Assembly: GCA_963717385.1 (NCBI GenBank)
Contig: CAVQWE010000027.1
Location: forward strand, 124,001-188,000
Source: Sva-07 sp963717385
GTDB taxonomy: Bacteria; Actinomycetota; Acidimicrobiia; Acidimicrobiales; Ilumatobacteraceae
Reading direction: 5' to 3'
DNA: 64,000 bases
Under the pieces are notes generated by a model. The model was not told the origin of the DNA. It ran no database searches and saw nothing but the letters and a program-made list of their open reading frames with translations. Shown in pieces: positions 51,737-61,180 of the stretch. The translations under genes and the position numbers were made by a program. Position 1 is the first letter of the stretch, and the number at the start of each line of letters is the position of its first letter.

Positions 51737-52936
51737 ATGGCCGACCAGGACGATCCCGGCGAATCGATCGACCCATTCGCCAACATGCCCTTGTTCGGCG
51801 ATCTGTCCCGAGCGCTCTCGGGTCAGGGTCCGCTCAACTGGGATGCAGCCCGCCAGTTCGCCGTGCTCGCCGCCAATGGCGGTGGCCTCCTGTCGGGCAC
51901 CGGCGTGTCCACATCGGCCAACGTCGACCCGACGGTACGAATCAAGTACCGCGAACTCGCCGACATCGCTCGACTCCACGTCGCCGACGTCATGCAGCTC
52001 GAAGTGCCCGCTACCGAACCCGATGTCGCCACACCCGAGCAATGGGCTCAGCAGACGCTCGAGGCGTACCGGCCGCTCTTCACCGATCTGGCCACATCGC
52101 TGGGCGGTACCGACGATCTCCCTGCCGACGTGGCCGCCGACCCGATGGCGCAGATGATGGCAGGGCTCGGCAAGATGATGGCCCCGGCGATGATGGGCAT
52201 GAGCGTCGGCTCGATGGTCGGCAACCTCGCCCGACGCGCCTTCGGCGTGTACGACCTCCCGATCCCACGAGCCACCCCTGCGTTGGTGCTCGTGCCGTCG
52301 AACATCGATGCCTTCGCCGCCGACTGGTCGATCGAACTCGACGAGATGCGCCTCTGGGTGCTCGCTCACGAACTCGCCGGCCTCACCCTGTTCTCCGTCG
52401 GCCACATCGCCGACCATCTTCGGTCGCTCGTGCAGCGCCACGTCGGCGGATTCCGGCCCGATCCGTCGGCCCTGTCCGACAAGTTCACCTCACTCGACAT
52501 CGACCAGAGCGATCCAATGGCGGCGATGCAGCAAGCGTTCGGCGATCCCGAAGTGCTGCTCGGCGCCGTCCGATCGCCAGAGCAGATGGCACTCGAGCCC
52601 GAGCTCGACGCAGCGGTCGCGGTCACCATCGGCGTGATCGACTGGGTCGTCGACGCCGTCGCTGTCCGCATCATCGGCGGCAGCGCCCTGCAGATCGCCG
52701 AAGCAGCCCGTCGTCGCCGAGCCGAAGCCTCCCCCGACGAGATCTTCGTCGAGCGTCTCCTCGGTATCCGCCTCGGCGCCGAGCAGACCGCCCGGGGCAA
52801 GGCGTTCGTGCAAGGCGTGGTCGATCGCGCCGGCGAGAACGGTCTCGCTCCGCTGTTCAACGATCCGGGCGCCGTGCCGACCCCGAACGAGATCGAGGCG
52901 CCTGGCCTCTGGCTCGCCCGGGTTGCCGACGACTGA
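51737..52936 (+). CDS. DUF2342/zincin-like metalloprotease family protein
   Basis: 399 residues, helix-rich. The family (sometimes annotated as F420-associated or zinc-dependent metalloprotease) is almost limited to actinobacteria. The likely metal motif is WVLAHELAGLTLF, which has H-E but no second histidine at the H-E-x-x-H position, as usual in this family. N-terminal DPFANMPLFGDLSRAL and C-terminal NEIEAPGLWLARVADD are family marks. A methionine- and glycine-rich segment (MMAGLGKMMAPAMMGMSVG) may be membrane-active. The 3' end overlaps the convergent MFS gene by 80 nt. Confidence 0.8.
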   Translation: MADQDDPGESIDPFANMPLFGDLSRALSGQGPLNWDAARQFAVLAANGGGLLSGTGVSTSANVDPTVRIKYRELADIARLHVADVMQLEVPATEPDVATPEQWAQQTLEAYRPLFTDLATSLGGTDDLPADVAADPMAQMMAGLGKMMAPAMMGMSVGSMVGNLARRAFGVYDLPIPRATPALVLVPSNIDAFAADWSIELDEMRLWVLAHELAGLTLFSVGHIADHLRSLVQRHVGGFRPDPSALSDKFTSLDIDQSDPMAAMQQAFGDPEVLLGAVRSPEQMALEPELDAAVAVTIGVIDWVVDAVAVRIIGGSALQIAEAARRRRAEASPDEIFVERLLGIRLGAEQTARGKAFVQGVVDRAGENGLAPLFNDPGAVPTPNEIEAPGLWLARVADD

Positions 52937-54122
52937 CCGACCCACCGGATCGCCCCGTTCGGCGCCGGCCGGCGAGGTGGATGCTTGCGGCCACGGCGAC
53001 AGCACCGACGATCAGGAAGCCGATCGTGCCGGACACCTGGAGCGCCACCGCGATGAAGGCACCGACCGCCCAGGCGAGCTGGAATCGAGTCTCGAACACG
53101 GCGAATGCCCGGCCCCGGTTCGCTCCGGGTGCGTCGCGCTGAACGATGCTCTCGAAGTTGAGGCGCCCGAGCGCCGCCATCAGGTTCAGGACCCCGGCGA
53201 GCACGACCGCGCCGAACGGCCCGCCGAGCACGGACACGGTGAGACCGGCACCAGCGCACACCAGCAGCGCCGCCGTCAACATGGTCTCTTCGCGGACACG
53301 GGCGCGCAGCACCGAGGCCACCGCGTTGCCGAGCATCGCGGCCAGCGCCGACACGCCCACCACGGCGGCGAACCACAGCGTGCCCTGATCCTGCGAACGC
53401 AGCCAGAAGGCGAGGTGGAAGAAGGTGAACCCGACGAGCCCGCGCAGCACGGTCATGGCGATCGCACCGAGCTGGATGTTCGACGAGTGCAGTTCGGTCG
53501 TCTCGGCAGCATCGACGGCGTCGGACGCGACCACGTCGGACGAGAGCCGTGTTGCGGCCACGAGCGCGCCGGCGAACAGCAGTGCACCGTAGACGAGCGT
53601 CGCCGGTGCCCCGACGAGCTGGAGCAGGACTCCCGCTGGAACCACTGCGACCGCACCAGTGATGCCGGCGATCAAGCCCAGCTTCGAGTTGGCCTCGACG
53701 AGTTCCGCCTCGGAGCGGACGGTCGACGGCACGATCGCCGATTTCGACACCGCATAGGTCTTCTGCAGGACCAGCGACGCGAACACGAGAGGAAAGAGGG
53801 CGAGGGCGTCGAGGTACTGCGCCATCAGCAGCGTCAGCACCACCCGTGCGAGTGCAACGACCTGGATCACGAACTTGCGACCACCCGCAACCCGGTCGAT
53901 CAGCGGTCCGATCAGCGGCGCCACCACGAGGAACGGGGCGAAACCGATCACGAGGAACAGGAGCACACGCGAACGCGCCGCATCGAGATCGATGTCGAAG
54001 AACAGCGAATCGGCCAGCGCCACCACCATCGCGGCGTCACCGCCCATCATCAGGGCATGGGTGATGGCAAGCCGACGAAACTTCGAGGCGGTCGGCCGCT
54101 GCTCAGCACTGACCCGTTCCAC
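52857..54122 (-). CDS. MFS transporter
   Basis: 421 residues from GTG 54122. Twelve predicted helices, with basic loops such as RVAGGRKF after the second or third helix, as in major facilitators of the enterobactin-exporter/macrolide-efflux type. Substrate unknown. The last 40 residues are arginine-rich and lie opposite the DUF2342 3' end, so the real protein may end earlier, near 52935, if one base is in error here. The 5' end is 62 nt from the RR gene, on the same strand. Confidence 0.8.
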   Translation of the reverse strand: MERVSAEQRPTASKFRRLAITHALMMGGDAAMVVALADSLFFDIDLDAARSRVLLFLVIGFAPFLVVAPLIGPLIDRVAGGRKFVIQVVALARVVLTLLMAQYLDALALFPLVFASLVLQKTYAVSKSAIVPSTVRSEAELVEANSKLGLIAGITGAVAVVPAGVLLQLVGAPATLVYGALLFAGALVAATRLSSDVVASDAVDAAETTELHSSNIQLGAIAMTVLRGLVGFTFFHLAFWLRSQDQGTLWFAAVVGVSALAAMLGNAVASVLRARVREETMLTAALLVCAGAGLTVSVLGGPFGAVVLAGVLNLMAALGRLNFESIVQRDAPGANRGRAFAVFETRFQLAWAVGAFIAVALQVSGTIGFLIVGAVAVAASIHLAGRRRTGRSGGSVSRRQPGRARGQAPRSRSGSARRPDR

Positions 54123-54129
54123 CGAGCCG

Positions 54130-54135
54130 ATACTA
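54130..54135 (-). promoter_or_regulatory. -10 box for the MFS gene
   Basis: TAGTAT on the minus strand, 7 nt before GTG 54122, so this gene has its own promoter behind the pho operon. Confidence 0.55.
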
Positions 54136-54184
54136 GGTGTCGATCACGGCAGCGCTGTGACCACCCCCGGTACCCGGCTGCGCG

Positions 54185-54892
54185 TCAGGCGCGCTGGTAC
54201 TTGTATCCGAGCCCGCGGATGGTCACGATGCGCGTCGGTGTCGCCGGGTCGGGCTCGATCTTGCCCCGCAACCGCTTCACGTGGACGTCGAGGGTCTTGG
54301 TGTCACCGACGTAGTCGTTGCCCCACACACGATCGATCAGGGTCTCACGGGGCAACACCCGCCCAGCGTTCGCGAGCAACAGGTGCAAGAGCTCGAACTC
54401 CTTGAGCGGAAGCGTCAGATCCTCACCCCGCAGCGACACCCGGTGTTCGTCAGGGTCGAGCGACACATCGCCCACCTGGATGACCGCTGCGGCGCGCAGG
54501 TCCGCACCGTCGCCTGGTGTGTTGAGTTCCGAGCGTCGCAGTACCGCTCGCATTCGCGCAACCAGTTCGCGGAGTCGATACGGCTTGGTCACGTAGTCGT
54601 CGGCACCGACCTCGAGCCCGACCACGGTGTCGATCTCAGCGCCCTTGGCGGTGACCATGATGATCGGGATCCGGGTCTTCTTGCGCAGCTCGCGGCACAC
54701 ATCGATGCCGCTGATCTTCGGCAGCATCACATCGAGCAACACCAGGTCGGGTTGCGTCCGATCGAACATCTCGAGCGCCTCGACCCCGTCGGTTGCGACG
54801 ACGACATCGAAACCCTCGCGGCGCAGGCCGATCGTGAGTGCCTCGACGAAACTCGTTTCGTCCTCGACGACGAGGATCGTTGCCTCACTCAT
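54185..54892 (-). CDS. regX3: Phosphate-regulon response regulator (RegX3/PhoB type)
   Basis: 235 residues from ATG 54892, overlapping the kinase stop by 8 nt. Receiver domain (about 3-118) with the phosphorylated aspartate in DLVLLDVMLP and lysine in YVTKPY; OmpR/PhoB-type winged helix (about 135-232) with PLKEFELLHLLLANAGRV and RGLGYKYQ. It binds PHO boxes when phosphorylated under phosphate shortage. The gene order pst-phoU-kinase-regulator leaves little doubt; the PHO box before pstS is its expected target. Confidence 0.92.
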   Translation of the reverse strand: MSEATILVVEDETSFVEALTIGLRREGFDVVVATDGVEALEMFDRTQPDLVLLDVMLPKISGIDVCRELRKKTRIPIIMVTAKGAEIDTVVGLEVGADDYVTKPYRLRELVARMRAVLRRSELNTPGDGADLRAAAVIQVGDVSLDPDEHRVSLRGEDLTLPLKEFELLHLLLANAGRVLPRETLIDRVWGNDYVGDTKTLDVHVKRLRGKIEPDPATPTRIVTIRGLGYKYQRA

Positions 54893-56061
54893 GATGCTCC
54901 TGCTCCCGTCCGACCGTGCTTCGCTCTCCGGCATCGACAACGAGCGAGGACGGCAGCCGAAGCACGAACGTCGAGCCCTCACCCTCCTGCGATGAGACGA
55001 GCACGTCACCGCCGTGATTGCTGGCCACGTGACGAACGATGGCGAGGCCGAGGCCGGTGCCGCCGGTCTCGCGACTGCGAGCACGGTCGACTCGATAGAA
55101 GCGCTCGAAGACCCGATCGAGATCGCGCCGCGGGATTCCGATGCCCTGGTCGGCGACCATCACCTCGACCGCTGCATCGTCGACGCGCACTCGCACCTGT
55201 ACGGCGCCTCCAACATGGCTGTACTTGACGGCGTTCTCGACCAGGTTTCCAACTGCCGACTGGAGCTGGCGCTCGTCGCCACGCAGTCGCAGCCCGTCTG
55301 GGACATCGAGCAACGTGATCTCGACGCCTCGCCCTCCGTCGACGACTCTGCCGCGGGCGATCGCCGCCTGGACGACCGAGGCGAGATCGACCACCTCGTC
55401 GCCGGGTTTCGTGGATTCGATCTCGGACAACTTGAGGAGGTCATCGATCGTTCGCACCGCACGGTGCGCCTCGTCGACGAGGTGATCGGAGAGTCGCTGC
55501 ACGATGACCGGATCGGTCTCGTCGATCAACGCCTCGGCCAACACCGCAACAGCACCGACCGGCGTCTTGAGCTCGTGCGAGATGTTGGTGACGAAGTCGG
55601 TGCGCATCGCATCGGTGCGCACACGCTCGCCGACGTCACGAATCGTGGCAACCGCACCCCCTGCCGGTACGGCTGACGCAGAGATCTCCAGCCACCGCTT
55701 CGGTGGGCCCTGCAACTCGACTGTTCTGACGTTCGAGGCGCCACCGATCGCCCCAGCAAGCGCCCGCCCGACGTGATCGTCGACCAGCAAGCCGATGTGG
55801 GTGCCGCGAAACGCTGTTGCAGCCGCATTGCGGTATTGCACCTCGCCGGAATCGTCGGCGACGAGCACGCCGATCTCGAGCTGCTCGACCGCAGCGCGAA
55901 GGGACGTGAGCACCTCGATGTCAGTGCTCGACCCGCGACTCGTCGCCGTGCCCGGACGGCAGAGCAGGCACCAGCTTGCGCCGAGCCGACCACCGGGCGA
56001 CAGCGATGCCGACGGCCACACCCACCAGCGCCGTCAGAGCGAGTGCGACCGCGACCCCCAC
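54885..56061 (-). CDS. senX3: Phosphate sensor histidine kinase (SenX3/PhoR type; frameshift near 55923)
   Basis: About 391 residues from GTG 56061, 5 nt after the phoU stop. An N-terminal membrane helix (VGVAVALALTALVGVAVGIA), a PAS-like domain (about 60-150), then the H-box ISHELKTPVG and an ATPase domain with NLVENAVKYS, DQGIGIP and GGTGLGLAIV. The frame changes at about 55923, where GAGCACTGAC reads as a stop unless one base is dropped; then DIEVLTSLRAAVEQ continues. It phosphorylates the RR below, probably controlled through PhoU and the Pst transporter. Confidence 0.9.
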
Positions 56062-56065
56062 GGTC

Positions 56066-56789
56066 TCAGCCGTTGTCTGTCTCCGGCGCTGTCACCACGG
56101 CCGGCGGATCGTTGTCGCTCTCGGGATAGGGCCGGTCGGGCAACCAACCGTTGACGATGTACCGCGTGCGGTCACCGACGTTGACCGCGTGGTCGCCGAT
56201 TCGCTCGTAGAAACGAGCGACCACCGCCAACTGCACGGCGACCTGCAAGTCGATGTGGCCTGCGGCGTGACTCTCGAAGATCACCTGGATGAATTGGCGA
56301 TGGAGATCGTCGAGGTACTCGTCCATGTCGTGCAGCGCTGCGGCACGCACCCCATCGAGATGCAGATAGGCCTCGGTTGCTTCCTTGAACAGCACCTGGG
56401 CCTGATCACCGATCTTCTGGATCACATTGCGGAGATCCGGGATCGAGATCGTGCCCATAGATGCGCCGAGCCGCTTTGCAGATGTTGACGCACAGATCTG
56501 CTGAACGCTCGATGTCGGCAATGATCTTGATCGCTGAGATCACCGCACGCAGGTCGGTTGCCACCGGCGACTGGAGAGCGATCACCCGAAAGCATCGTTC
56601 TTCGAGGGCGATGCTGCGCTGGTCGTACTCGTCGTCGCCCAGGATGATGTACTCGGCAGCCTCGAGATCCATCGAGAGCAAGACATCCGTTGCCCTCGGA
56701 ATGAGTTCGGTGACGCCGGCTCCGAGCGAGGCGATCGCTGCTTGGATTTGGTCGAGTTCTTGATGGAATTCTGAACGCAGTTCGTTCAT
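56066..56789 (-). CDS. phoU: Phosphate transport regulator PhoU (frameshift near 56440)
   Basis: About 240 residues, two PhoU repeats of three helices each (about 1-110 and 115-215). First repeat: ATDLRAVISAIKIIADIERSADLCVNI; second: VAVQLAVVARFYERIGDHAVNVGDRTRY, with the E-R-x-x-D-x-x-x-N metal-binding pattern in each. PhoU links the Pst transporter to the histidine kinase. The frame changes near 56440 (GATCCCGGATC): dropping one base gives GHDLDPDLRNVIQKIG. Start overlaps pstB by one base (TGATG). Confidence 0.92.
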
Positions 56790-57644
56790 CAGCCGAACCG
56801 CCCGGTCACGTAGTCGATGGTGGACTGCTGCTTGGGGTTCGAGAACATCACGTCGGTGTCGTCCATCTCGACGACATGGCCCGGCTGCCCGGTTCCATCG
56901 ATGGTGAAGAACGCTGTGCGTTGCGAGACACGAGCCGCCTGCTGCATGTTGTGGGTGACGATCACGATCGTGTACGTCGACTTCAGTTCGTTCATCAGCT
57001 GCTCGATCGCCAACGTCGAGATCGGGTCGAGCGCCGAGCAGGGCTCGTCCATCAGGAGGATCTCCGGCTCGACCGCAATCGCCCTGGCGATGCAGAGCCG
57101 CTGCTGCTGTCCACCCGAAAGCCCCGAGCCGGGCTTGTCGAGGCGGTCTTTGACCTCATCCCACAAGTTGGCGCCCCGCAGCGACTTCTCGACGAGTTCA
57201 TCGGCCTCGCCGCGCCCGAAACGCCTGCTGTTCAGGCGCTTGCCGGCCAGCACGTTGTCGGCGATCGACATCGTGGGGAAGGGGTTCGGCCGCTGGAACA
57301 CCATGCCGACCTTGCGACGCACTGCCACCGGGTCGACTCCCGGGCCGTACAGGTCTTCGCCGTCGACGAACACCGAGCCCTCGACGTGGGCGCCGTCGAT
57401 CACTTCGTGCATCCGGTTCAGCGACCGGATGAAGGTCGACTTGCCGCAGCCCGACGGGACCGATCAGCGCCGTGACCGAACGAGGTTCGATCACCATGTT
57501 GACGTCTTTCACGGCGAGGAACGCGCCGTAGTAGATGTTGAGGTTCTCGACCACGATGCGGTTGTCGGGCCCGGTCGGCAGGTCGGTCGACATCGACGAA
57601 GTGCCGGTATCGGTTGGCGTGGCGAGTCGGTCGGTCATGGTCAT
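56789..57644 (-). CDS. pstB: Phosphate ABC transporter ATPase PstB (frameshift at 57458 region)
   Basis: About 284 residues from ATG 57644 (a second ATG two codons later is possible). A Thr-rich N-terminus of about 25 residues precedes VENLNIYYGAFLAVKDVNM. One C is extra in GGTCCCGTCGGG (about 57455-57460); without it Walker A reads GPSGCGKST, as in every PstB. The rest is complete: VGMVFQRPNPFPTMSI, signature LSGGQQQRLCIARA and Walker B ILLMDEPCSALDP. It drives phosphate uptake. Confidence 0.95.
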
Positions 57645-58717
57645 TTCAGGCCCTTCGGCTTGAGCGCGGTGGACAGAATGCGAGCGAGCGAGAACAGGAT
57701 CATCACGATGAGCACCAAGGTGAGCGCAGCAGCCCAGGCGCGATCCTGACCGGCTTCGGGGGGAAGGCCGGGCTGGACGTACTGATAGTAGGTGAACACC
57801 GGAAGCGTGGTCATCCGACCGTCGAACGGGTTCCAGTTGACGCCTTGCGCGAGACCGGCGGTGACCAGCAGAGGTGCCGTCTCGCCGATGACACGGGCGA
57901 TGGCGAGCACCACGCCGGTGATGATGCCGGCGATCGCTGTCGGGACGACCACCTTGACGACGACTTTCCATTTGGGCACACCGAGCGCGTACGCAGCTTC
58001 ACGAAGTTCGTCGGGGACGAGTCGGAGCATCTCTTCTGCGGAGCGCACGACCACCGGCGTCATCAGCACCGTCAACGCCACGGCGCCTGCGATACCAGAC
58101 CGAGTCCCCGGCCCGAAGAGCAACTCGAACAGGGCGTACGCGAACAGGCCGGCAACGATGGAGGGGATACCGGTCATCACGTCGACCATCGACTGGATGG
58201 CCTTGGCCAGCTTGGTGCCGTGGCCGTACTCGGAGAGATAGATGGCCGTGAAGAGCCCGAACGGCACCGACATCAAGGTGGCCAGACCGGTGACGATCAG
58301 CGTGCCGATGATCGCGTGATACACACCGCCGCCTTCGCCGACGACCCCACGCATCGTCTCGGTGAAGAACGTCGTGTCGAAGCGATTCGACCCACGTTCG
58401 ACGACGGTCCACACCAACGACACCAACGGCAGTGTGATGATCAGGAAACAGCTCGTGACCACGGCCGACATCAAGCGGTCCAGGGCCTGGCGGCGGCCTT
58501 CGACCACGCGTGATACGACGTAGATGCCGAGGCAGTACGCAACGAGGCCCACCACGATCCAGCGCGCCCAGTTGACCGCTCCGGTCGGGATCCAGGTCAA
58601 TGCGCCGACGACGACGGCCGCGACGATGACACCGACACGGCCGGGGGTGCCGAGTCGACCGGCGGTGATCGACGACTGGTGTTCGCTCGGGGCCGGCCGC
58701 TGTTCGGTGACGGTCAT
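57641..58717 (-). CDS. pstA: Phosphate ABC transporter permease PstA
   Basis: 358 residues from ATG 58717, ATGA overlaps on both sides. It has an N-terminal extension with two extra helices (about 25-75) in front of the normal six-helix BPD permease core: FFTETMRGVVGEGGGVYHAI, GTLIVTGLATLMSVPFGLF, and the ABC-coupling EAAYALGVPKWKVVVKVVVP (EAA loop). The extra helices make it longer than the usual 280-300 residues. It forms the channel with PstC. Confidence 0.93.
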   Translation of the reverse strand: MTVTEQRPAPSEHQSSITAGRLGTPGRVGVIVAAVVVGALTWIPTGAVNWARWIVVGLVAYCLGIYVVSRVVEGRRQALDRLMSAVVTSCFLIITLPLVSLVWTVVERGSNRFDTTFFTETMRGVVGEGGGVYHAIIGTLIVTGLATLMSVPFGLFTAIYLSEYGHGTKLAKAIQSMVDVMTGIPSIVAGLFAYALFELLFGPGTRSGIAGAVALTVLMTPVVVRSAEEMLRLVPDELREAAYALGVPKWKVVVKVVVPTAIAGIITGVVLAIARVIGETAPLLVTAGLAQGVNWNPFDGRMTTLPVFTYYQYVQPGLPPEAGQDRAWAAALTLVLIVMILFSLARILSTALKPKGLK

Positions 58718-59676
58718 CCTGCGGCTCCCGAGAATCCGGCGCTGGCGACCTTGCGGGCTGCGGCGTTGACGAGGAACGTGATCGCGAACAGCACCAGGCC
58801 GGTTGCTATCAGTCGGTTGACCTCGAGCCCCGACGATTCGGGAAACTTGAGGGCGATGTTCGAGGCGATGGTGTTCGGGTTCTGATTGCTGATGATGTTG
58901 AAGCTGTACAGGTCGGCCGGCGACAGGATGATGGCGACCGCCATCGTTTCGCCGAGGGCTCGACCGAGGCCGAGCATGGCCCCGCTGATCACCCCGGAAC
59001 GACCGTAGGGCAGGACCGACTGGCGGATCATCTCCCACTTGGTGGCGCCAAGCGCCAACGAGGCCTCTTCGTGCAACCGAGGGGTCTGGAGGAACACCTC
59101 GCGAGAGATGGCCGTGATGATCGGCAGAATCATCACTGCCAGCACCACTGCGGCAGTCATCATCGTGCGACCACTGGTGGACGCCGGTCCGGCGAAGAAC
59201 GGGAGGAATCCGAGGTTGTCCTCGAGCCAGGGGTACACGCTGCGCGACAGGATCGGGGCCAGCACCGCAATGCCCCAGATGCCGAAGACCACCGAGGGGA
59301 TCGCAGCGAGCAGATCGATGAAGTAGCCGAACGTGACGGCGAGCTTCTTCGGGGCGTAGTGGCTGATGAACAGCGCAACGGCAACGGCCATCGGCAGGGC
59401 GATCAGCAACGCGAGAAACGCTGCCCAGATCGTACCGAACAGCAACGGGCCGACGTATTGGAGGAACGTGTCGTCGCCGTCGAACTCGGAGGAATCGGCG
59501 CCGAACGTGGGCCATGCCTCGGTGATGAGGAAGAGCGCCACCGCGAACAGCGTGACGAGGATGAGGATGCCGGCGCCGAGCGACAGACCGCCGAAGATGC
59601 GATCGCCGAGCTTGCTGGTCTGGCCGGTGGGCGAGGAAGGCGGGCTGGTACCCGGTGGCGTTTCAGTCAGTGTCAC
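58714..59676 (-). CDS. pstC: Phosphate ABC transporter permease PstC
   Basis: 320 residues from GTG 59676. Six-helix BPD permease with EAA loop HEEASLALGATKWEMIRQSV and conserved SYNIGAxxxGLGRALGETMAVA-like segment (here GAMLGLGRALGETMAVAI). The C-terminus SGLEVNRLIATGLVLFAITF is family-typical. Its 5' leader has a perfect 10-bp palindrome (59687-59707), and a larger hairpin separates it from pstS. Confidence 0.93.
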   Translation of the reverse strand: MTLTETPPGTSPPSSPTGQTSKLGDRIFGGLSLGAGILILVTLFAVALFLITEAWPTFGADSSEFDGDDTFLQYVGPLLFGTIWAAFLALLIALPMAVAVALFISHYAPKKLAVTFGYFIDLLAAIPSVVFGIWGIAVLAPILSRSVYPWLEDNLGFLPFFAGPASTSGRTMMTAAVVLAVMILPIITAISREVFLQTPRLHEEASLALGATKWEMIRQSVLPYGRSGVISGAMLGLGRALGETMAVAIILSPADLYSFNIISNQNPNTIASNIALKFPESSGLEVNRLIATGLVLFAITFLVNAAARKVASAGFSGAAG

Positions 59677-59686
59677 GTTGGCCTCC

Positions 59687-59707
59687 GACGTGCTGGGCCA
59701 GCACGTC
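59687..59707. promoter_or_regulatory. Perfect palindrome before pstC
   Basis: GACGTGCTGG, central G, CCAGCACGTC, starting 11 nt before the pstC GTG. It could bind a protein as DNA or fold over the pstC ribosome binding site as RNA. Confidence 0.4.
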
Positions 59708-59733
59708 TGTTGAGCAGATCAGGGCGATGACCC

Positions 59734-59765
59734 GGGTCCGGGTCCACCGTAGTGGACCCGGACCC
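59734..59765. terminator. 14-bp hairpin between pstS and pstC
   Basis: GGGTCCGGGTCCAC and GTGGACCCGGACCC with loop CGTA, no mismatch and no following T-run. Lying after pstS and before pstC on the minus strand, it fits a processing or partial-termination element that keeps PstS more abundant than the permease. Confidence 0.65.
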
Positions 59766-59829
59766 CAACCCTTTCAGGCGGTCATCTCGGGGGGAACAAG
59801 TCGATGCGAACCAGTCGCAGCGACGCTGA

Positions 59830-61010
59830 TCAGGAAGCGACCGTGATCTGATCGATGGAGGTCTGGATCTCGGCCTGGACCTCCGGGGAGATCGGCGCTG
59901 AACCGGCCGACTCGGCCGAGGCGGCCTGTCCGGCGTCGGAACCGACGTAGGTCATGAACGCCTTGACCAGGTCGACGGTCTCCTGGCTGTCGTACTGCAA
60001 GCAGACGATGTGGTACGAGACCAGCGCGATCGGGTAGGTGTCGGCCGAGTCCGGCGTGCGGTTGACCTCGATGGCGAAGTCGAACTCGCTCTGGCCACCG
60101 GTGCGCTCGGACGAATCGACGATCCGGCCGGCCGCTTCGGGCGAGAACTCGACGAACTCGCCGGCAACACCGACCGCAGCAGCCGGGAGGTCACCGATCT
60201 GGCTGGCGTCGGCGTAGCCGATCGAGCCCTCACCGGCATTGACTGCAGCAACGACGCCGCTCGTCTGCGGGGCACCTTCGCCACCGCCGGGGCCTTCGTC
60301 CCAGATCTCCAGCGCACCGAAGGTCCACACGTCAGGCGCAGCCTGGGCCATGTAGTCGGTGAAGTTCTCGGTGGTGCCGGACTCATCCGAGCGGTGCACC
60401 GGGTTGATCGTGGTGTCCGGCAGCTCCAGATCGGGGTTGTCGGCGGCGATGGCCGGATCGTCCCACTGCGTGATCTCGTTGGCGAAGATGCCGGCGATCA
60501 CCTCGGGGCTGAGGTTGAGCGTCTCACCCTCCAGCGACGGCAGGTTGTACGGGATCGCAATCGGGGAGATGTAGTGGGGAAGGTTGATCGCACCGAGGTC
60601 GCCTGCGCAACGATCGATCGATGCGGCGTACTCGTCGTCCTTCAACGCAGCGTCGGAGCCGGCGAAGTCGGAGCCACCCGCCAGGAAGGTTTCGCGCCCT
60701 CCGCCTGAGCCGATCGGGTCGTACTCGACCGTGCTGTCGGGATTGGCGGCCTGGAACCCGGCCTGCCAACCCTGCATGGCGGCGGCCTGCGACGACGCAC
60801 CTGCGCCGATGAGCGTGCCGGACACCTCGACCATGTCGCCGCCACCGTTGGTGGTCTCGGTCAGTCGCCACCAGCGGTCTCGGTGGTGTCACCGTCGGTG
60901 GCCGTGGGAGCCTCCGTGGTGTCCGTGTTGTCGTCGTCGCTGCCGCAGGCAGCGGCGACGAGGGTGAGTGCGAGGGCACCGGCAAGGATGCGGCGCTTGG
61001 GAGTGTTCAC
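59830..61010 (-). CDS. pstS: Phosphate-binding lipoprotein PstS (frameshift near 60865)
   Basis: About 393 residues from GTG 61010, which directly starts the signal peptide (MNTPKRRILAGALALTLVAA then C, lipobox VAAAC). A Thr/Asp-rich spacer follows. The binding domain starts VSGTLIGAGASSQAAAMQGW and has the phosphate-binding loops GSGGGRETF, FAGSDA and HRSDESGTTENF. It captures phosphate outside the membrane for PstCAB. The frame changes near 60865 (GGCGACTGACCGAG), of the missing-base type. An ATG at 61046 is in frame upstream but precedes the signal peptide. Confidence 0.93.
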
Positions 61011-61088
61011 GCTTCCAACTCCGTTCGGGGGTGGTTGATTGGTCATGGTGTGTTCATCAGGACCCGACACTCGTCGGCTCCGGCGGGC

Positions 61089-61094
61089 ACCGTA
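61089..61094 (-). promoter_or_regulatory. -10 box for pstS
   Basis: TACGGT on the minus strand, 6 to 7 nt after the PHO box; the transcript would have a leader of about 70 nt. Confidence 0.55.
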
Positions 61095-61099
61095 AACAA

Positions 61100-61143
61100 C
61101 CCAGATGAACCCACACCCGGATCGAGATGAACCAGAGGTGAAC
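61100..61143 (-). promoter_or_regulatory. PHO box before pstS (four 11-nt units)
   Basis: On the minus strand: GTTCACCTCTG, GTTCATCTCGA, a degenerate unit TCCGGGTGTGG, and GTTCATCTGGG, all in 11-nt register. This is the direct-repeat form known for PhoP/RegX3 of Streptomyces and relatives (GTTCACC units). It lies where an activator would contact polymerase at the pstS promoter. Confidence 0.85.
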
Positions 61144-61180
61144 AGTCGCTGTCGATCCGGCCAACTGCGGCCGGATGCGC

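Noticed and set aside
52923..54314. 463-codon plus-strand ORF opposite the MFS gene
   Set aside because: Antisense of a 12-helix transporter; very polar, repetitive composition and no domain.
57641..59515. Reading pstA as a 624-residue protein
   Set aside because: The first 266 codons are an out-of-frame copy of pstC. The true start is ATG 58717 with an ATGA overlap.
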